A stretch of DNA of 40,723 bases from Rhodospirillaceae bacterium (lineage in GTDB: Bacteria; Pseudomonadota; Alphaproteobacteria; Rhodospirillales; Casp-alpha2): positions 1-40,723 of the forward strand of contig JABIPG010000260.1 in the NCBI GenBank assembly GCA_018698795.1, written 5' to 3'. The position numbers and the translations under genes were made by a program. Below, in pieces: positions 1-8,052 of this stretch (its first letter is position 1; every line of letters begins with the position of its first letter). The notes under the pieces are model-generated. The model was not told the origin of the DNA, searched no databases, and worked only from the letters and a program-made list of their open reading frames with translations.

Positions 1-163
1 GGATGGGCTCATCCGTTCGGCCATCATCGTTGGTGACCATGGCGTTGATCAATTGGCGCTCATCGCCCTGCAACCGAAATAACTCGATCCGCACACCGTG
101 GGCCGGGCATCCGTTCGCCGTGTCGAGGATGTGCGTCGTCAGAAATCCGTTACCGTGTGCCAT
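1..163 (-). CDS. uraH: 5-hydroxyisourate hydrolase (HIUase, transthyretin-like), 3' end cut by window edge
   Basis: The first 54 codons read MAHGNGFLTTHILDTANG and continue CPAHGVRIELFRL. This is the N-terminal strand and signature of the transthyretin-related HIU hydrolases, which open the ring of 5-hydroxyisourate to OHCU in urate breakdown. The start at 163 follows GGAGG with a 5-base gap; an in-frame ATG four codons upstream (175) is possible but has no better ribosome site. The rest of the gene (about 60 codons in this family) lies left of the window. It diverges from the allantoinase/OHCU decarboxylase gene, which carries out the next two steps, so both probably share the 164-313 control region. 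The family call is secure from the motif; the completeness of the gene cannot be judged. Confidence 0.9.
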   Translation of the reverse strand, partial: MAHGNGFLTTHILDTANGCPAHGVRIELFRLQGDERQLINAMVTNDDGRTDEPI

Positions 164-313
164 TGCGCCCTCCATCGGCGAGCCATGATCAAGCAAATAC
201 CTTCCTAACAGTAGGCTTCAAATTCATAAACATCTTTCGGAAATATTTTAAAGTCGGATTCATTGTTTTGCTGTAAAAGTGTATTGATCATTGGATGGGG
301 CTGTATTTCGGCA
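164..313. promoter_or_regulatory. divergent control region between uraH and puuE-uraD
   Basis: This 150-base gap separates two divergent urate-pathway genes and is visibly richer in A and T than the flanking coding DNA, especially around 215-290. I could not find a convincing pair of -35 and -10 hexamers on either strand. It must hold the promoters by position, which is inference. Confidence 0.4.
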
Positions 314-1729
314 ATGCGATACGTGCGCGACATGATGGGCCATGGGCGAACGCCGCCTGATGCCTGCTGGCCCGGCGGCGCGGCGATTGCCGTGCAATTT
401 GTCGTCAATTACGAAGAAGGCGGCGAGAACTGCATTCTGCACGGCGATGGTGCATCTGAAGCCTTTTTGTCCGAGATTGTTGGCGCCGACCCGTGGCCCG
501 AGCAGCGCCACTGGAACATGGAATCGATTTACGAATACGGCGCCAGGGCGGGTTTTTGGCGGCTGCACCGGCTGTTTACGGGCGCTGATATTCCTGTCAC
601 CGTTTATGGCGTAGCAACCGCACTGAAGCGCTCGCCGGCACAGGTTGAAGCTATGCTCGATGCGGATTGGGAGATCGCATCGCACGGCCTCAAATGGATC
701 GACTACAAAGACCACGATCGCGAAGCCGAGCTTGCCGATATTCGAGAAGCCATTGAAATGCACACCGCCGTCACCGGCACGCGCCCGCAGGGCTGGTATA
801 CGGGCCGCTGTTCGGTCAATACGGTTGATCTGGTGAGCGAAGAGGGTGGTTTCGATTATGTGGCTGATTCCTATGCAGACGATTTGCCTTACTGGCGTCG
901 TCATGCCGGGCGCGACCAATTGATCGTTCCCTACACGCTCGATGCCAACGATATGCGGTTCGCTGCGCCACAGGGCTTCAATTCAGGCGATCAATTCTTT
1001 GCCTATCTGAAAGATTCCTTCGATGTTTTGGTTGCGGAGGGGCGGGCGGGCGCGCCCAAGATGATGAGCATCGGCCTGCATTGCCGTTTGGTTGGCCGCC
1101 CCGGACGCGTGGCCGCGCTGCAACGCTTCGTCGATTACGTGAAGACGCACGATGACGTCTGGTTCGCGCGCCGCATCGATATCGCTCGCCATTGGGTCGA
1201 GACCCACCCGCCGATGCAGGCATCGATCGTGCCGTCGGAGATGGAGAGAAATGTATTCATGGCAGCCTTCGGTGGCGTGTTCGAGCATTCCCCATGGATT
1301 GCTGAGCGTGCTTTTGAAGACGAATTGGGCCCGGCCAACGATACGGCGCTTGGCATTCACGCGGCCCTTGCCGCCGTGTTCAGGTCGGCTTCCGCAGATG
1401 AGCGACTGGCTGTGCTGAAAGCGCACCCGGACCTGGCCGGCAAGCTTGCCGCCGCCAAACGGCTGACGGCAGACTCGACAAACGAACAGGCGGGTGCCGG
1501 CCTAGATGCCCTTACGGACGACGAGCGTGCGACCTTCACGGATCTCAACACGCGCTACAGCGAAACCTTCGGGTTTCCGTTCATCATTGCCGTCAAAGGC
1601 TTGAACAAAAACGATATTCTTGCGGCATTCAAAACCCGTGTAGACAACGACCGAAACACGGAATTCACCACCGCCTGCCGCCAAGTGGAGCGCATCGCGC
1701 GGTTACGGATCGACGCGATTTTCGACTAA
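314..1729 (+). CDS. puuE-uraD: bifunctional allantoinase (PuuE type) / OHCU decarboxylase fusion
   Basis: 471 residues. The N-terminal part (about 1-305) is a metal-free polysaccharide-deacetylase-like allantoinase of the PuuE type: it has the family opening GHGRTPPDACWPGGAAIAVQF, followed by NYEEGGEN and the GLHCRLVGRPGR stretch. The C-terminal part (about 310-471) is an OHCU decarboxylase: FEHSPWIAE, the AHPDLAG segment that holds the catalytic histidine, and FPFIIAVKG. The protein therefore joins consecutive steps: OHCU to allantoin, then allantoin to allantoate. This domain order is known in proteobacteria. I chose the ATG at 314 because homologues begin just before the RDMMGHG segment; a TTG at 263 is possible but would add 17 unusual residues. 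A GGATGGGG stretch at 294-301 may be a distant ribosome site. The permease gene follows after 53 bases with no terminator, so the two are probably cotranscribed. Confidence 0.92.
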   Translation: MRYVRDMMGHGRTPPDACWPGGAAIAVQFVVNYEEGGENCILHGDGASEAFLSEIVGADPWPEQRHWNMESIYEYGARAGFWRLHRLFTGADIPVTVYGVATALKRSPAQVEAMLDADWEIASHGLKWIDYKDHDREAELADIREAIEMHTAVTGTRPQGWYTGRCSVNTVDLVSEEGGFDYVADSYADDLPYWRRHAGRDQLIVPYTLDANDMRFAAPQGFNSGDQFFAYLKDSFDVLVAEGRAGAPKMMSIGLHCRLVGRPGRVAALQRFVDYVKTHDDVWFARRIDIARHWVETHPPMQASIVPSEMERNVFMAAFGGVFEHSPWIAERAFEDELGPANDTALGIHAALAAVFRSASADERLAVLKAHPDLAGKLAAAKRLTADSTNEQAGAGLDALTDDERATFTDLNTRYSETFGFPFIIAVKGLNKNDILAAFKTRVDNDRNTEFTTACRQVERIARLRIDAIFD

Positions 1730-1782
1730 AAAAAGAAACGCAAAGCGACGGGTAAAACAGGGAACACAACGAGGAGGAGACG

Positions 1783-3189
1783 ATGTCTATTCAAAATTCG
1801 GGTTTGGGGACCCCAGAGCAACTTAGAGACCCCGACTATATGCCGCCGTTGGGCACCGCAATCCCGCTCGGCATCCAACATGTGTTGGCAATGTTCGTCA
1901 GCAACGTCACGCCGGCGATCATTATTGCCGGCGCTGCCGGTTTCGGTTTCGGCTCCAACTCGCCCGATTTCCCGAACCTGATTTACATGATCCAAATGTC
2001 GATGCTGTTCGCTGGTATCGCGACTTTGTTTCAAACTATCGGTTTCGGGCCCGTGGGCGCGAAATTGCCGATTGTCCAGGGCACCAGCTTTGCGTTTATC
2101 CCGATCATGATCCCGTTGGTGGCCGGCAAGGGTGTCGATGCTATGGCGGTGCTGATGGGCGGCATCATGGTCGGCGGTATTTTCCATGCCTGTCTGGCGC
2201 CGTTTATCGGCAAAATCCGCTTCGCCCTGCCGCCGTTGGTGACCGGGTTGGTGGTGACGATGATCGGTCTGGCGCTGGTCAAGGTCGGCATTCAATACGC
2301 CGCGGGCGGCGTGCCGGCCATCGGTAAACCGGAATTCGGCAGCCTTCAGAACTGGTCGGTGGCGCTTGTGGTGATTTTCGTGACCTTGGGCGTGAAATTC
2401 TTCACCCGAGGTATTGCTTCGGTCGCCGCGGTGCTGATCGGTTTACTGGTCGGCTATGTGGTCGCGTACTTCCTAGGCATGGTGAGCTTCGTCAACGTCG
2501 GGCGCGCAGCTGTCTTTGCGCTGCCCAACCCGTTGCACTTCGGCATTGAATTCAGCGCCGGTGCAATCATCGGCATGTGCCTGATGGCGTTTGTCTCGGC
2601 GGTGGAAACCGTCGGCGATGTATCGGGCATCACCAAGGGCGGTGCGGGCCGTGAGTCCACTACCGAGGAAATCCAGGGCGCGACCTATGCCGACGGCCTG
2701 GGCTCTGCCGTGGCCGGTATTTTCGGCGGCTTACCGAACACATCGTTCTCACAAAACGTCGGCCTGGTGGCCCTAACGGGCGTCATGAGCCGCCACGTGG
2801 TGACCATTGGCGCGATCTTTTTGATCATTGCCGGCTTCGTGCCCAAGGTCGGTGCCGTCGTATCGTCGGTGCCGATTGAAGTGCTCGGCGGCGGTGTCAT
2901 TGTGATGTTCGGCATGGTGGTCGCGGCGGGCATATCGATGTTGTCGGACGTCGACTGGAACCGTCGCAACATGGTGATTTTCGCCATCGCCATTTCAATT
3001 GGCTTGGGCCTGCAATTGGTGCCGGGGGCGCTTCAACATGTGCCGGGTACGATGATGGTGCTGTTGGCGTCGGGCTTGTTGCCAGCCGCCTTCATCGCGA
3101 TTGCGCTGAACCTCATTTTGCCGGAAGAATTGCCCGAAGAAGCAACGGAAGAAATCTCAGGTGGCCATGCTTCCGGTCCGGATACCTGA
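1783..3189 (+). CDS. NCS2 family purine (urate/xanthine) permease
   Basis: 468 residues, almost entirely hydrophobic segments with short loops, as expected for a 14-helix nucleobase-cation symporter of the NCS2 (xanthine/uracil permease) family in the inner membrane. Family marks are the early PLGIQHVLAMF segment, the PIVQGTSFAFIPIM stretch, VETVGDVSG near residue 275 (the helix-8 site with the substrate-binding acidic residue) and QNVGLVALTGVMSR near 325 (the NCS2 signature). A strong GAGGAGGAG ribosome site sits just before the ATG. The operon with an allantoinase/OHCU decarboxylase and 8-oxoguanine deaminase argues for urate, xanthine or a related oxidised purine as substrate rather than uracil; the exact substrate is inference. 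A perfect hairpin follows 20 bases after the stop. Confidence 0.9.
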   Translation: MSIQNSGLGTPEQLRDPDYMPPLGTAIPLGIQHVLAMFVSNVTPAIIIAGAAGFGFGSNSPDFPNLIYMIQMSMLFAGIATLFQTIGFGPVGAKLPIVQGTSFAFIPIMIPLVAGKGVDAMAVLMGGIMVGGIFHACLAPFIGKIRFALPPLVTGLVVTMIGLALVKVGIQYAAGGVPAIGKPEFGSLQNWSVALVVIFVTLGVKFFTRGIASVAAVLIGLLVGYVVAYFLGMVSFVNVGRAAVFALPNPLHFGIEFSAGAIIGMCLMAFVSAVETVGDVSGITKGGAGRESTTEEIQGATYADGLGSAVAGIFGGLPNTSFSQNVGLVALTGVMSRHVVTIGAIFLIIAGFVPKVGAVVSSVPIEVLGGGVIVMFGMVVAAGISMLSDVDWNRRNMVIFAIAISIGLGLQLVPGALQHVPGTMMVLLASGLLPAAFIAIALNLILPEELPEEATEEISGGHASGPDT

Positions 3190-3209
3190 ACATAAGAAAA
3201 CTCATTTGG

Positions 3210-3236
3210 GTTGGGATGGCTTGATGCCATCCCAAC
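3210..3236 (+). terminator. perfect 11-bp hairpin after the permease gene
   Basis: The arms 3210-3220 and 3226-3236 are exact inverted copies around a 5-base loop (TTGAT). The stretch after it, TATCTTTATAAG, is T-rich but not a clean T-tract, so this is a weak intrinsic terminator or an attenuator that lets some transcripts continue into the deaminase gene 20 bases downstream. A strong hairpin here also argues against the upstream TTG (3211) as start of the next gene. Confidence 0.6.
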
Positions 3237-3255
3237 TATCTTTATAAGTCTATCT

Positions 3256-4611
3256 ATGTCTACATTGTTAGTGCGTAACGCCGAAGTTCTGGTCACCATG
3301 GACGGCGCGCGGCGTGAGATTTCCGGCGGTGGTTTGTTTGTTCGTGACGGTGTCATTGAGGCCGTGGACGTGGCGGAGAGCCTCCCCAGCGAAGCCGATG
3401 AAACCCTTGATCTAGCGGGATGCGTTGTCATTCCGGGGCTGATCAACACCCATCATCATTTTTACCAAAACTTGACCCGCGCCGTGCCGGCAGCCCAGGA
3501 CGCGACATTGTTCGGCTGGCTCAGGACGCTGTATCCGATCTGGGCACGCATGGGGCCCGATGAAATCCGTGTGTCAACGCAACTCGCCTTGGCGGAAATG
3601 GCGCTCTCGGGCTGCACCTGTTCGTCGGATCATCTGTATATGTTTCCTGGCGGCGCCAGGCTCGATGATCAGCTCGAGGCCGCAATAGATGTTGGCGTCC
3701 GGCTGCATGCCACCCGCGGTGCCATGAGCATCGGCGAAAGCGACGGCGGCCTGCCGCCCGATAGTTTGGTGGAGAACGAAGCCGATATCCTTAACGATTG
3801 CCTGCGCGTGATCCAGGCGCACCACGACCCCGCCCCAGGCGCCATGATCCGTATCGGCGTCGCACCCTGTTCGCCGTTTTCAGTTAGCCGTGAATTGATG
3901 CGCGACGCGGCGCATTTGGCCCGCGATCAGGGCGTTATGCTGCACACTCACTTGGCCGAAAACGACGATGACGTGGCTTATTCGCTGGAGAAATTCGGCT
4001 GCAGGCCCGGTGAATATGCCGAAAACCTGGGTTGGACCGGCGACGATGTCTGGCATGCGCACTGCGTGAAACTGGATGGCGACGAAATTGATCTCTTCAA
4101 CCGCACCCGCACCGGCGTGGCCCACTGTCCGTGTTCGAACATGCGGCTGGGCAGCGGTATCGCACCGGTCCGCGCCATGCGCGATAGCGGCGTCAAGGTC
4201 GCCTTAGGCGTGGATGGCTCAGCGTCGAACGATTCGGGCGATCTGTTGGCCGAAGCCCGCCAAGCCATGCTGCTGCAGCGCGTGGCGCATGGCGGTGATG
4301 TTTTGGGCGCACGTGAAACCCTGGAGATCGCGACGTTGGGTGGGGCGGCTGTCTTAGGCCGGACCGACCTGGGCTCGTTGGAAGTTGGAAAACGCGCCGA
4401 CTTCGCCGTTTACCGAACCGATACGATAGCCATGGCGGGTGCCTGGGATCCGGTGGCGGGGTTGTTGTTTTGCGGCCCGCACCGCGCTCACCATACTGTC
4501 GTGGAAGGCCGTTTCGTGGTTCGCGACGGCATATTGAACACCATCGATTTAGATAGTTTGTTGGCGAACCATACGCGCCTGGCGCGGGCCTTGGGTAACG
4601 CCAGCGCCTAG
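3256..4611 (+). CDS. 8-oxoguanine deaminase (ATZ/TRZ-type amidohydrolase)
   Basis: 451 residues. It is an amidohydrolase of the cytosine deaminase/TRZ-ATZ group: the metal site is visible as HHHFYQNLTR (HxH near residue 72), HTHLAEN near 230, WHAHC near 265 and GVDGSASND near 316 (metal Asp). The SASND segment, the RAVPAAQDATLFGWL stretch and SSDHLYMFPGG are typical of the bacterial enzymes that deaminate 8-oxoguanine to urate; some databases name close relatives hydroxydechloroatrazine ethylaminohydrolase. The product feeds the urate pathway encoded next to it. The start is ATG 3256 (MSTLLVRNAEVLVTMDG) because an upstream TTG would translate through the hairpin. Its stop codon shares the CTAG palindrome with the convergent guanine deaminase stop. 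The substrate call is family-level and would need assay. Confidence 0.82.
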   Translation: MSTLLVRNAEVLVTMDGARREISGGGLFVRDGVIEAVDVAESLPSEADETLDLAGCVVIPGLINTHHHFYQNLTRAVPAAQDATLFGWLRTLYPIWARMGPDEIRVSTQLALAEMALSGCTCSSDHLYMFPGGARLDDQLEAAIDVGVRLHATRGAMSIGESDGGLPPDSLVENEADILNDCLRVIQAHHDPAPGAMIRIGVAPCSPFSVSRELMRDAAHLARDQGVMLHTHLAENDDDVAYSLEKFGCRPGEYAENLGWTGDDVWHAHCVKLDGDEIDLFNRTRTGVAHCPCSNMRLGSGIAPVRAMRDSGVKVALGVDGSASNDSGDLLAEARQAMLLQRVAHGGDVLGARETLEIATLGGAAVLGRTDLGSLEVGKRADFAVYRTDTIAMAGAWDPVAGLLFCGPHRAHHTVVEGRFVVRDGILNTIDLDSLLANHTRLARALGNASA

Positions 4612-5915
4612 CCGCGCTCCGAGACCAGCGTTCCGCCGCTGTAGGTGGCACGGATGGCTCGGTCATCGGCCAAAATAATTTGCGCAAATAGCACATCCCA
4701 TGGGTCATCGCCCATTGAGACACGTCGTTCGATCAATGGCGTCGATTTAGGATCAATCACAATCAAGTCAGCTTCGCGGCCCGGGCTTAAGTTGCCGATG
4801 CGGTCATCAAGCCGCATGGCCTTGGCCGACCCAAGGGTCGCCAGATACCACAGCTTGGCCGGGTGCAAGTTCTCGCCGCGCAATTGCGCAACTTCATAAG
4901 CGGCACGCATGGTGGCGAACATGGAAAGGCTGGAGCCGCCGGCCACGTCACTCGCCAGGCCGACGGTGGCGGGATCGTTCGCGCCACGCAGCCCTGCCAT
5001 ATCGAACAAGCCGGACCCAATGAACATGTTGGATGTCGGACAGTGTGCGATCGCGGAACCGCTTTCCGTGAGCGCAGCGCGCTCGCGGTCGCTCAAATGG
5101 ATCGCATGGCCGAATATCGCGCCGGGGCCCGTTAGACCATAGGCCTCGTAGACGCCGAAATAATCCGGATGCTCGGGGAACAGCTCGCCGACCCAGGCGA
5201 TCTCATCGGCGTTCTCGGAGAGATGCGTTTGCATGAGCGCATTTGGATAATCGCGCCATAGCGCGCCCGCGGCATCAAGTTGTTCGGGCGTCGATGTCGG
5301 GGCGAAACGGGGCGTGATGGCGTAAATGTTGCGGCCAACGCCATGCCATTTCTCAAGCAACGCCCTGGATTGTTCGTAACCGCTCTTCGCCGTATCGAGC
5401 AGCGCATCAGGGGCATTGCGGTCCATCAGCACTTTGCCGCAGGCCATGCGCAACCCGCGATCACCGGCGGCTTCGAAAAACGCATCAACGGATCCGGCAT
5501 GCACGGTTGCATAAACGGCTGCCGTCGTCGTGCCGTTTTTCAACGCCTCATCTAAAAAGAAGTCAGCAGCCTTGCGAGCATGGGTCGGGTCTTCGAAGGC
5601 GCTTTCGCACGGGAAAGTGTAGCGCTCCAGCCATTCGAGCAATTGCTCGCCATAGGAGGCAATGACCGGCAACTGCGGATAGTGGGCATGGCAATCGACG
5701 AACCCGGCGCTGATCAGACAATCGCCATAGTCGACCACCGGCACACCTTCGGCCTTGGACAAAATGTCGGCGGCGCGCCCAAGGTCTTTCACCAAGCCGT
5801 CTTCCAGCCACACGGCGCCATCGGTATCAAACACCGCTGCCGCCTCAGGGCCGACCACGAACGGATCGTCCGTGAACGAAAGTGTTTGTCCTTTGAGCAC
5901 CAAGCTATTGGCCAT
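4608..5915 (-). CDS. guaD: guanine deaminase
   Basis: 435 residues. It hydrolyses guanine to xanthine and ammonia, giving the substrate for the xanthine dehydrogenase upstream on the same strand. Metal-site motifs of the amidohydrolase fold are all present: DCHAHYPQLPVI (HxH), QTHLSEN, GHAIHLSD and SDVAGGSSLSM. The DCHAHYPQ and TYFAE-like CESAFED context is specific for guanine deaminases. I chose ATG 5915 (MANSLVLKG) with GGGA a few bases upstream; a longer reading frame to 5957 would run into the terminator hairpin of the binding-protein gene. The gene is 72 bases behind the BMP gene but separated by that strong terminator, so it depends on read-through or a promoter I cannot see. Confidence 0.92.
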   Translation of the reverse strand: MANSLVLKGQTLSFTDDPFVVGPEAAAVFDTDGAVWLEDGLVKDLGRAADILSKAEGVPVVDYGDCLISAGFVDCHAHYPQLPVIASYGEQLLEWLERYTFPCESAFEDPTHARKAADFFLDEALKNGTTTAAVYATVHAGSVDAFFEAAGDRGLRMACGKVLMDRNAPDALLDTAKSGYEQSRALLEKWHGVGRNIYAITPRFAPTSTPEQLDAAGALWRDYPNALMQTHLSENADEIAWVGELFPEHPDYFGVYEAYGLTGPGAIFGHAIHLSDRERAALTESGSAIAHCPTSNMFIGSGLFDMAGLRGANDPATVGLASDVAGGSSLSMFATMRAAYEVAQLRGENLHPAKLWYLATLGSAKAMRLDDRIGNLSPGREADLIVIDPKSTPLIERRVSMGDDPWDVLFAQIILADDRAIRATYSGGTLVSERG

Positions 5916-5943
5916 GTTGATCCCGTTTCTTGCGTGCGGGCAG

Positions 5944-5977
5944 AAAAAGGGCGGCATGGCGAAGCGCCACGCCGCCC
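5944..5977 (-). terminator. strong intrinsic terminator after the BMP-transporter operon
   Basis: Read on the minus strand, 13-base arms (5977-5965 and 5961-5949) pair with only one G-U wobble around a 3-base loop and are followed directly by five T residues (5948-5944). It lies just after the stop of the binding-protein gene and before guaD. This is the clearest intrinsic terminator in the left half of the window. Confidence 0.93.
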
Positions 5978-5987
5978 GATTTGCTGT

Positions 5988-7067
5988 TTACTTCGGCAAT
6001 GAGCCTTCGACGCCTTCGACGTAGAAGTTCATGCCGGCGAGGTCGCCGTCGGGGGCCGTTTGACCTGCCTTCAGCCACGCCGAGCCGTCTTGCTTGTTGA
6101 TCGGTCCGGTGAACGCATGAAGCTTGCCGGCGGCAAGGTTATCACGAGCTTTGGTGGCCATTTTGCGAACGTCCTCGGGGATTTTCTTCGAGAATTTTGC
6201 AATACCGACCATACCGGGGCCGATACCGTCCCAGGTATCCTGGCTTTTCCAGGTGCCGTCCATGACGGCTTTGACGCGCGCGATGTAGTAGGGTGCCCAA
6301 TCGTCGATGATCGAAGTCAACTGTGCGGTGGGACCAAAGCCCGACATGTCCGACGCTTGTCCGAATGCCATGATGCCCTGCTTTTCGGCAATCTGCATGG
6401 CGGCCGGGGAATCGGTGTGCTGCATCAAAACGTCTGCGCCTTGGTCAATCAGCGCCTTGGCAGCGTCGGCTTCTTTGCCGGGGTCGAACCAGGTGCTCAC
6501 CCAAATGACCTTGAACTTGACCTTCGGGTTGACGCTCTTGGCGGCGAGGTAGGCGGCGTTGATGCCACGGACCACTTCCGGAATCGGAAACGAAGCGATA
6601 TAGCCGACCGTGTTGGTTTTGGTCATTTTACCGGCGATCAGGCCGATAACATGGCGGCCTTCATAAAACCGTGCCGAATATGTCGCTACGTTGGCGGCGC
6701 GCTTGAAGCCGGTGGCGTGTTCGAATTTTACTTTCGGAAACCGTTTCGCGACCTTCAAGGTCGGGTTCATGAAGCCGAACGAGGTCGTGAAAATGATGTC
6801 GTTACCGGCGCGCGCTAATTGTTGAATAACACGTGCGGCATCGGGGCCCTCTGAGACATTTTCGACGTAGGTGGTTTTTACCTTGTTGCCGAATTCCTTC
6901 TCAACGGCCTTGCGCCCCTGATCGTGCTCGTAAGTCCAGCCGTGGTCACCCACCGGGCCGACGTAAACGAAACCGACTTTTGTTTGCGCTATGGTCCCAC
7001 CGTTGCCCATGAGCACGGCAACGCCGAGTGCTACGGCAGCGGATAGCTTTTTCAAATTTACTTTCAT
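5988..7067 (-). CDS. BMP family ABC transporter substrate-binding protein (purine/nucleoside uptake)
   Basis: 359 residues. A cleavable signal peptide (MKVNLKKLSAAVALGVAVLMG, likely cut near TIAQ, residues 27-28) precedes a BMP/Med-type periplasmic binding domain: KVGFVYVGPVGDHGWTYEHDQGRKA, IFTTSFGFM, ASFPIPEVVRGINA and the TDSPAAMQIAEKQGI stretch. It has no lipobox cysteine, so it should be a soluble periplasmic protein, unlike the lipoprotein members in Gram-positives. Members of this family bind nucleosides, purines or related riboside ligands. It lies 61 bases after the second permease gene in the same direction and ends in a strong terminator, so it is the last gene of the xdh-transporter operon. 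A GGGAGAAG ribosome site precedes the ATG. The gene neighbours point to a purine base or nucleoside; the precise ligand is inference. Confidence 0.92.
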   Translation of the reverse strand: MKVNLKKLSAAVALGVAVLMGNGGTIAQTKVGFVYVGPVGDHGWTYEHDQGRKAVEKEFGNKVKTTYVENVSEGPDAARVIQQLARAGNDIIFTTSFGFMNPTLKVAKRFPKVKFEHATGFKRAANVATYSARFYEGRHVIGLIAGKMTKTNTVGYIASFPIPEVVRGINAAYLAAKSVNPKVKFKVIWVSTWFDPGKEADAAKALIDQGADVLMQHTDSPAAMQIAEKQGIMAFGQASDMSGFGPTAQLTSIIDDWAPYYIARVKAVMDGTWKSQDTWDGIGPGMVGIAKFSKKIPEDVRKMATKARDNLAAGKLHAFTGPINKQDGSAWLKAGQTAPDGDLAGMNFYVEGVEGSLPK

Positions 7068-7128
7068 TTGGTCTTCTCCCTAGTTGATATTCTCATTTTA
7101 TAGTTTTCGAAGCGTTTCCACGTTGTGA

Positions 7129-8049
7129 TCATGAAGACGCGTAAAACGATTTGCCCAGGCACGCCGGCGCGTTGAGGTTTACCCTCGTTTTGTCGCGCGA
7201 AATCGCCACCAAGACAAGGATGGTAACCAGATACGGCAGCATCGACAAATACTGTGCGTCGATATCCACGCCCAGCCCCTGTACGTGAAGCTGAATCACG
7301 GTCACGCCGCCGAACAAATAAGCGCCAAGCAGCGCACGGCCCGGTCGCCAAGCCGAGAACACGACAATCGCCAACGCGATCCAGCCGCGTCCGGCGGTCA
7401 TGTTTTCCACCCACAGCGGCGTTTGAACGATAGAGAGGTACGCGCCGCCAATGCCAGCGCAGGCACCGCCGAAAAGCAAAGCGGCGAACCGAACTTTAAC
7501 CACACCGTAGCCAATGGCATGCGCGGCGTCGTGGTTTTCGCCGACGGCGCGCAAAATCAAGCCAGCCCGGGTTTTATTCAAGAACCAATAGACCCCGGCG
7601 ATCAATCCCACCGACAAATATACCAGCGGATCATGCTGAAATAGCACCGGCCCGACGAATGGAATGTCGGAGAGCAGCGGGATGCTCATCTTTGCCAATG
7701 AATCCGTCGATTCACCCGAATACCCTTGCCCGATCAGCGCTGAAAGTCCGAGCCCGAAAATGGTCAAAGCCAAGCCCGTCGCGACTTGGTTGGACAGCAG
7801 CATTTGTGTCAGCACGGCAAACAGCGACGCCGCAATCGCGCCGGCGACGGCGGCGGCTAAGACGCCTGCCATGTGTGACTCGGTGCCCAACGTGACAGCA
7901 AACCCCGCGATCGCGCCCAGGATCATCATCCCCTCAACGCCGAGGTTGAGCACACCTGCGCGCTCGACCACAAGTTCGCCGACGGATGCGAACACCAAAG
8001 GCGTTGCGGCAACGATAACCCCTTGAAGGATGAGTACCAGAAGATCCAT
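7129..8049 (-). CDS. ABC transporter permease, nucleoside/purine type (BMP system, second permease)
   Basis: 306 residues, hydrophobic throughout with about eight to nine membrane segments, of the BPD_transp_2 family. Diagnostic stretches are VERAGVLNLGVEGMMILGA near the N terminus, the cytoplasmic coupling-helix region LRAVGENHDAAHAIGYGV around residue 190, and GRGWIALAIVVFSAWRPGR near 240. These match the shorter permease (YufQ/NupQ-like) of BMP transporters. It starts 3 bases after the stop of the larger permease, so the two are surely cotranslated and should form a heterodimer in the inner membrane. Substrate inferred from the neighbours. Confidence 0.9.
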   Translation of the reverse strand: MDLLVLILQGVIVAATPLVFASVGELVVERAGVLNLGVEGMMILGAIAGFAVTLGTESHMAGVLAAAVAGAIAASLFAVLTQMLLSNQVATGLALTIFGLGLSALIGQGYSGESTDSLAKMSIPLLSDIPFVGPVLFQHDPLVYLSVGLIAGVYWFLNKTRAGLILRAVGENHDAAHAIGYGVVKVRFAALLFGGACAGIGGAYLSIVQTPLWVENMTAGRGWIALAIVVFSAWRPGRALLGAYLFGGVTVIQLHVQGLGVDIDAQYLSMLPYLVTILVLVAISRDKTRVNLNAPACLGKSFYASS

Positions 8050-8052
8050 GAT

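Noticed and set aside
260-919. 219-codon open frame antisense to the allantoinase gene
   Set aside because: It mirrors the codon pattern of the real gene, has no known motif and no ribosome site; the plus-strand protein has clear family motifs.
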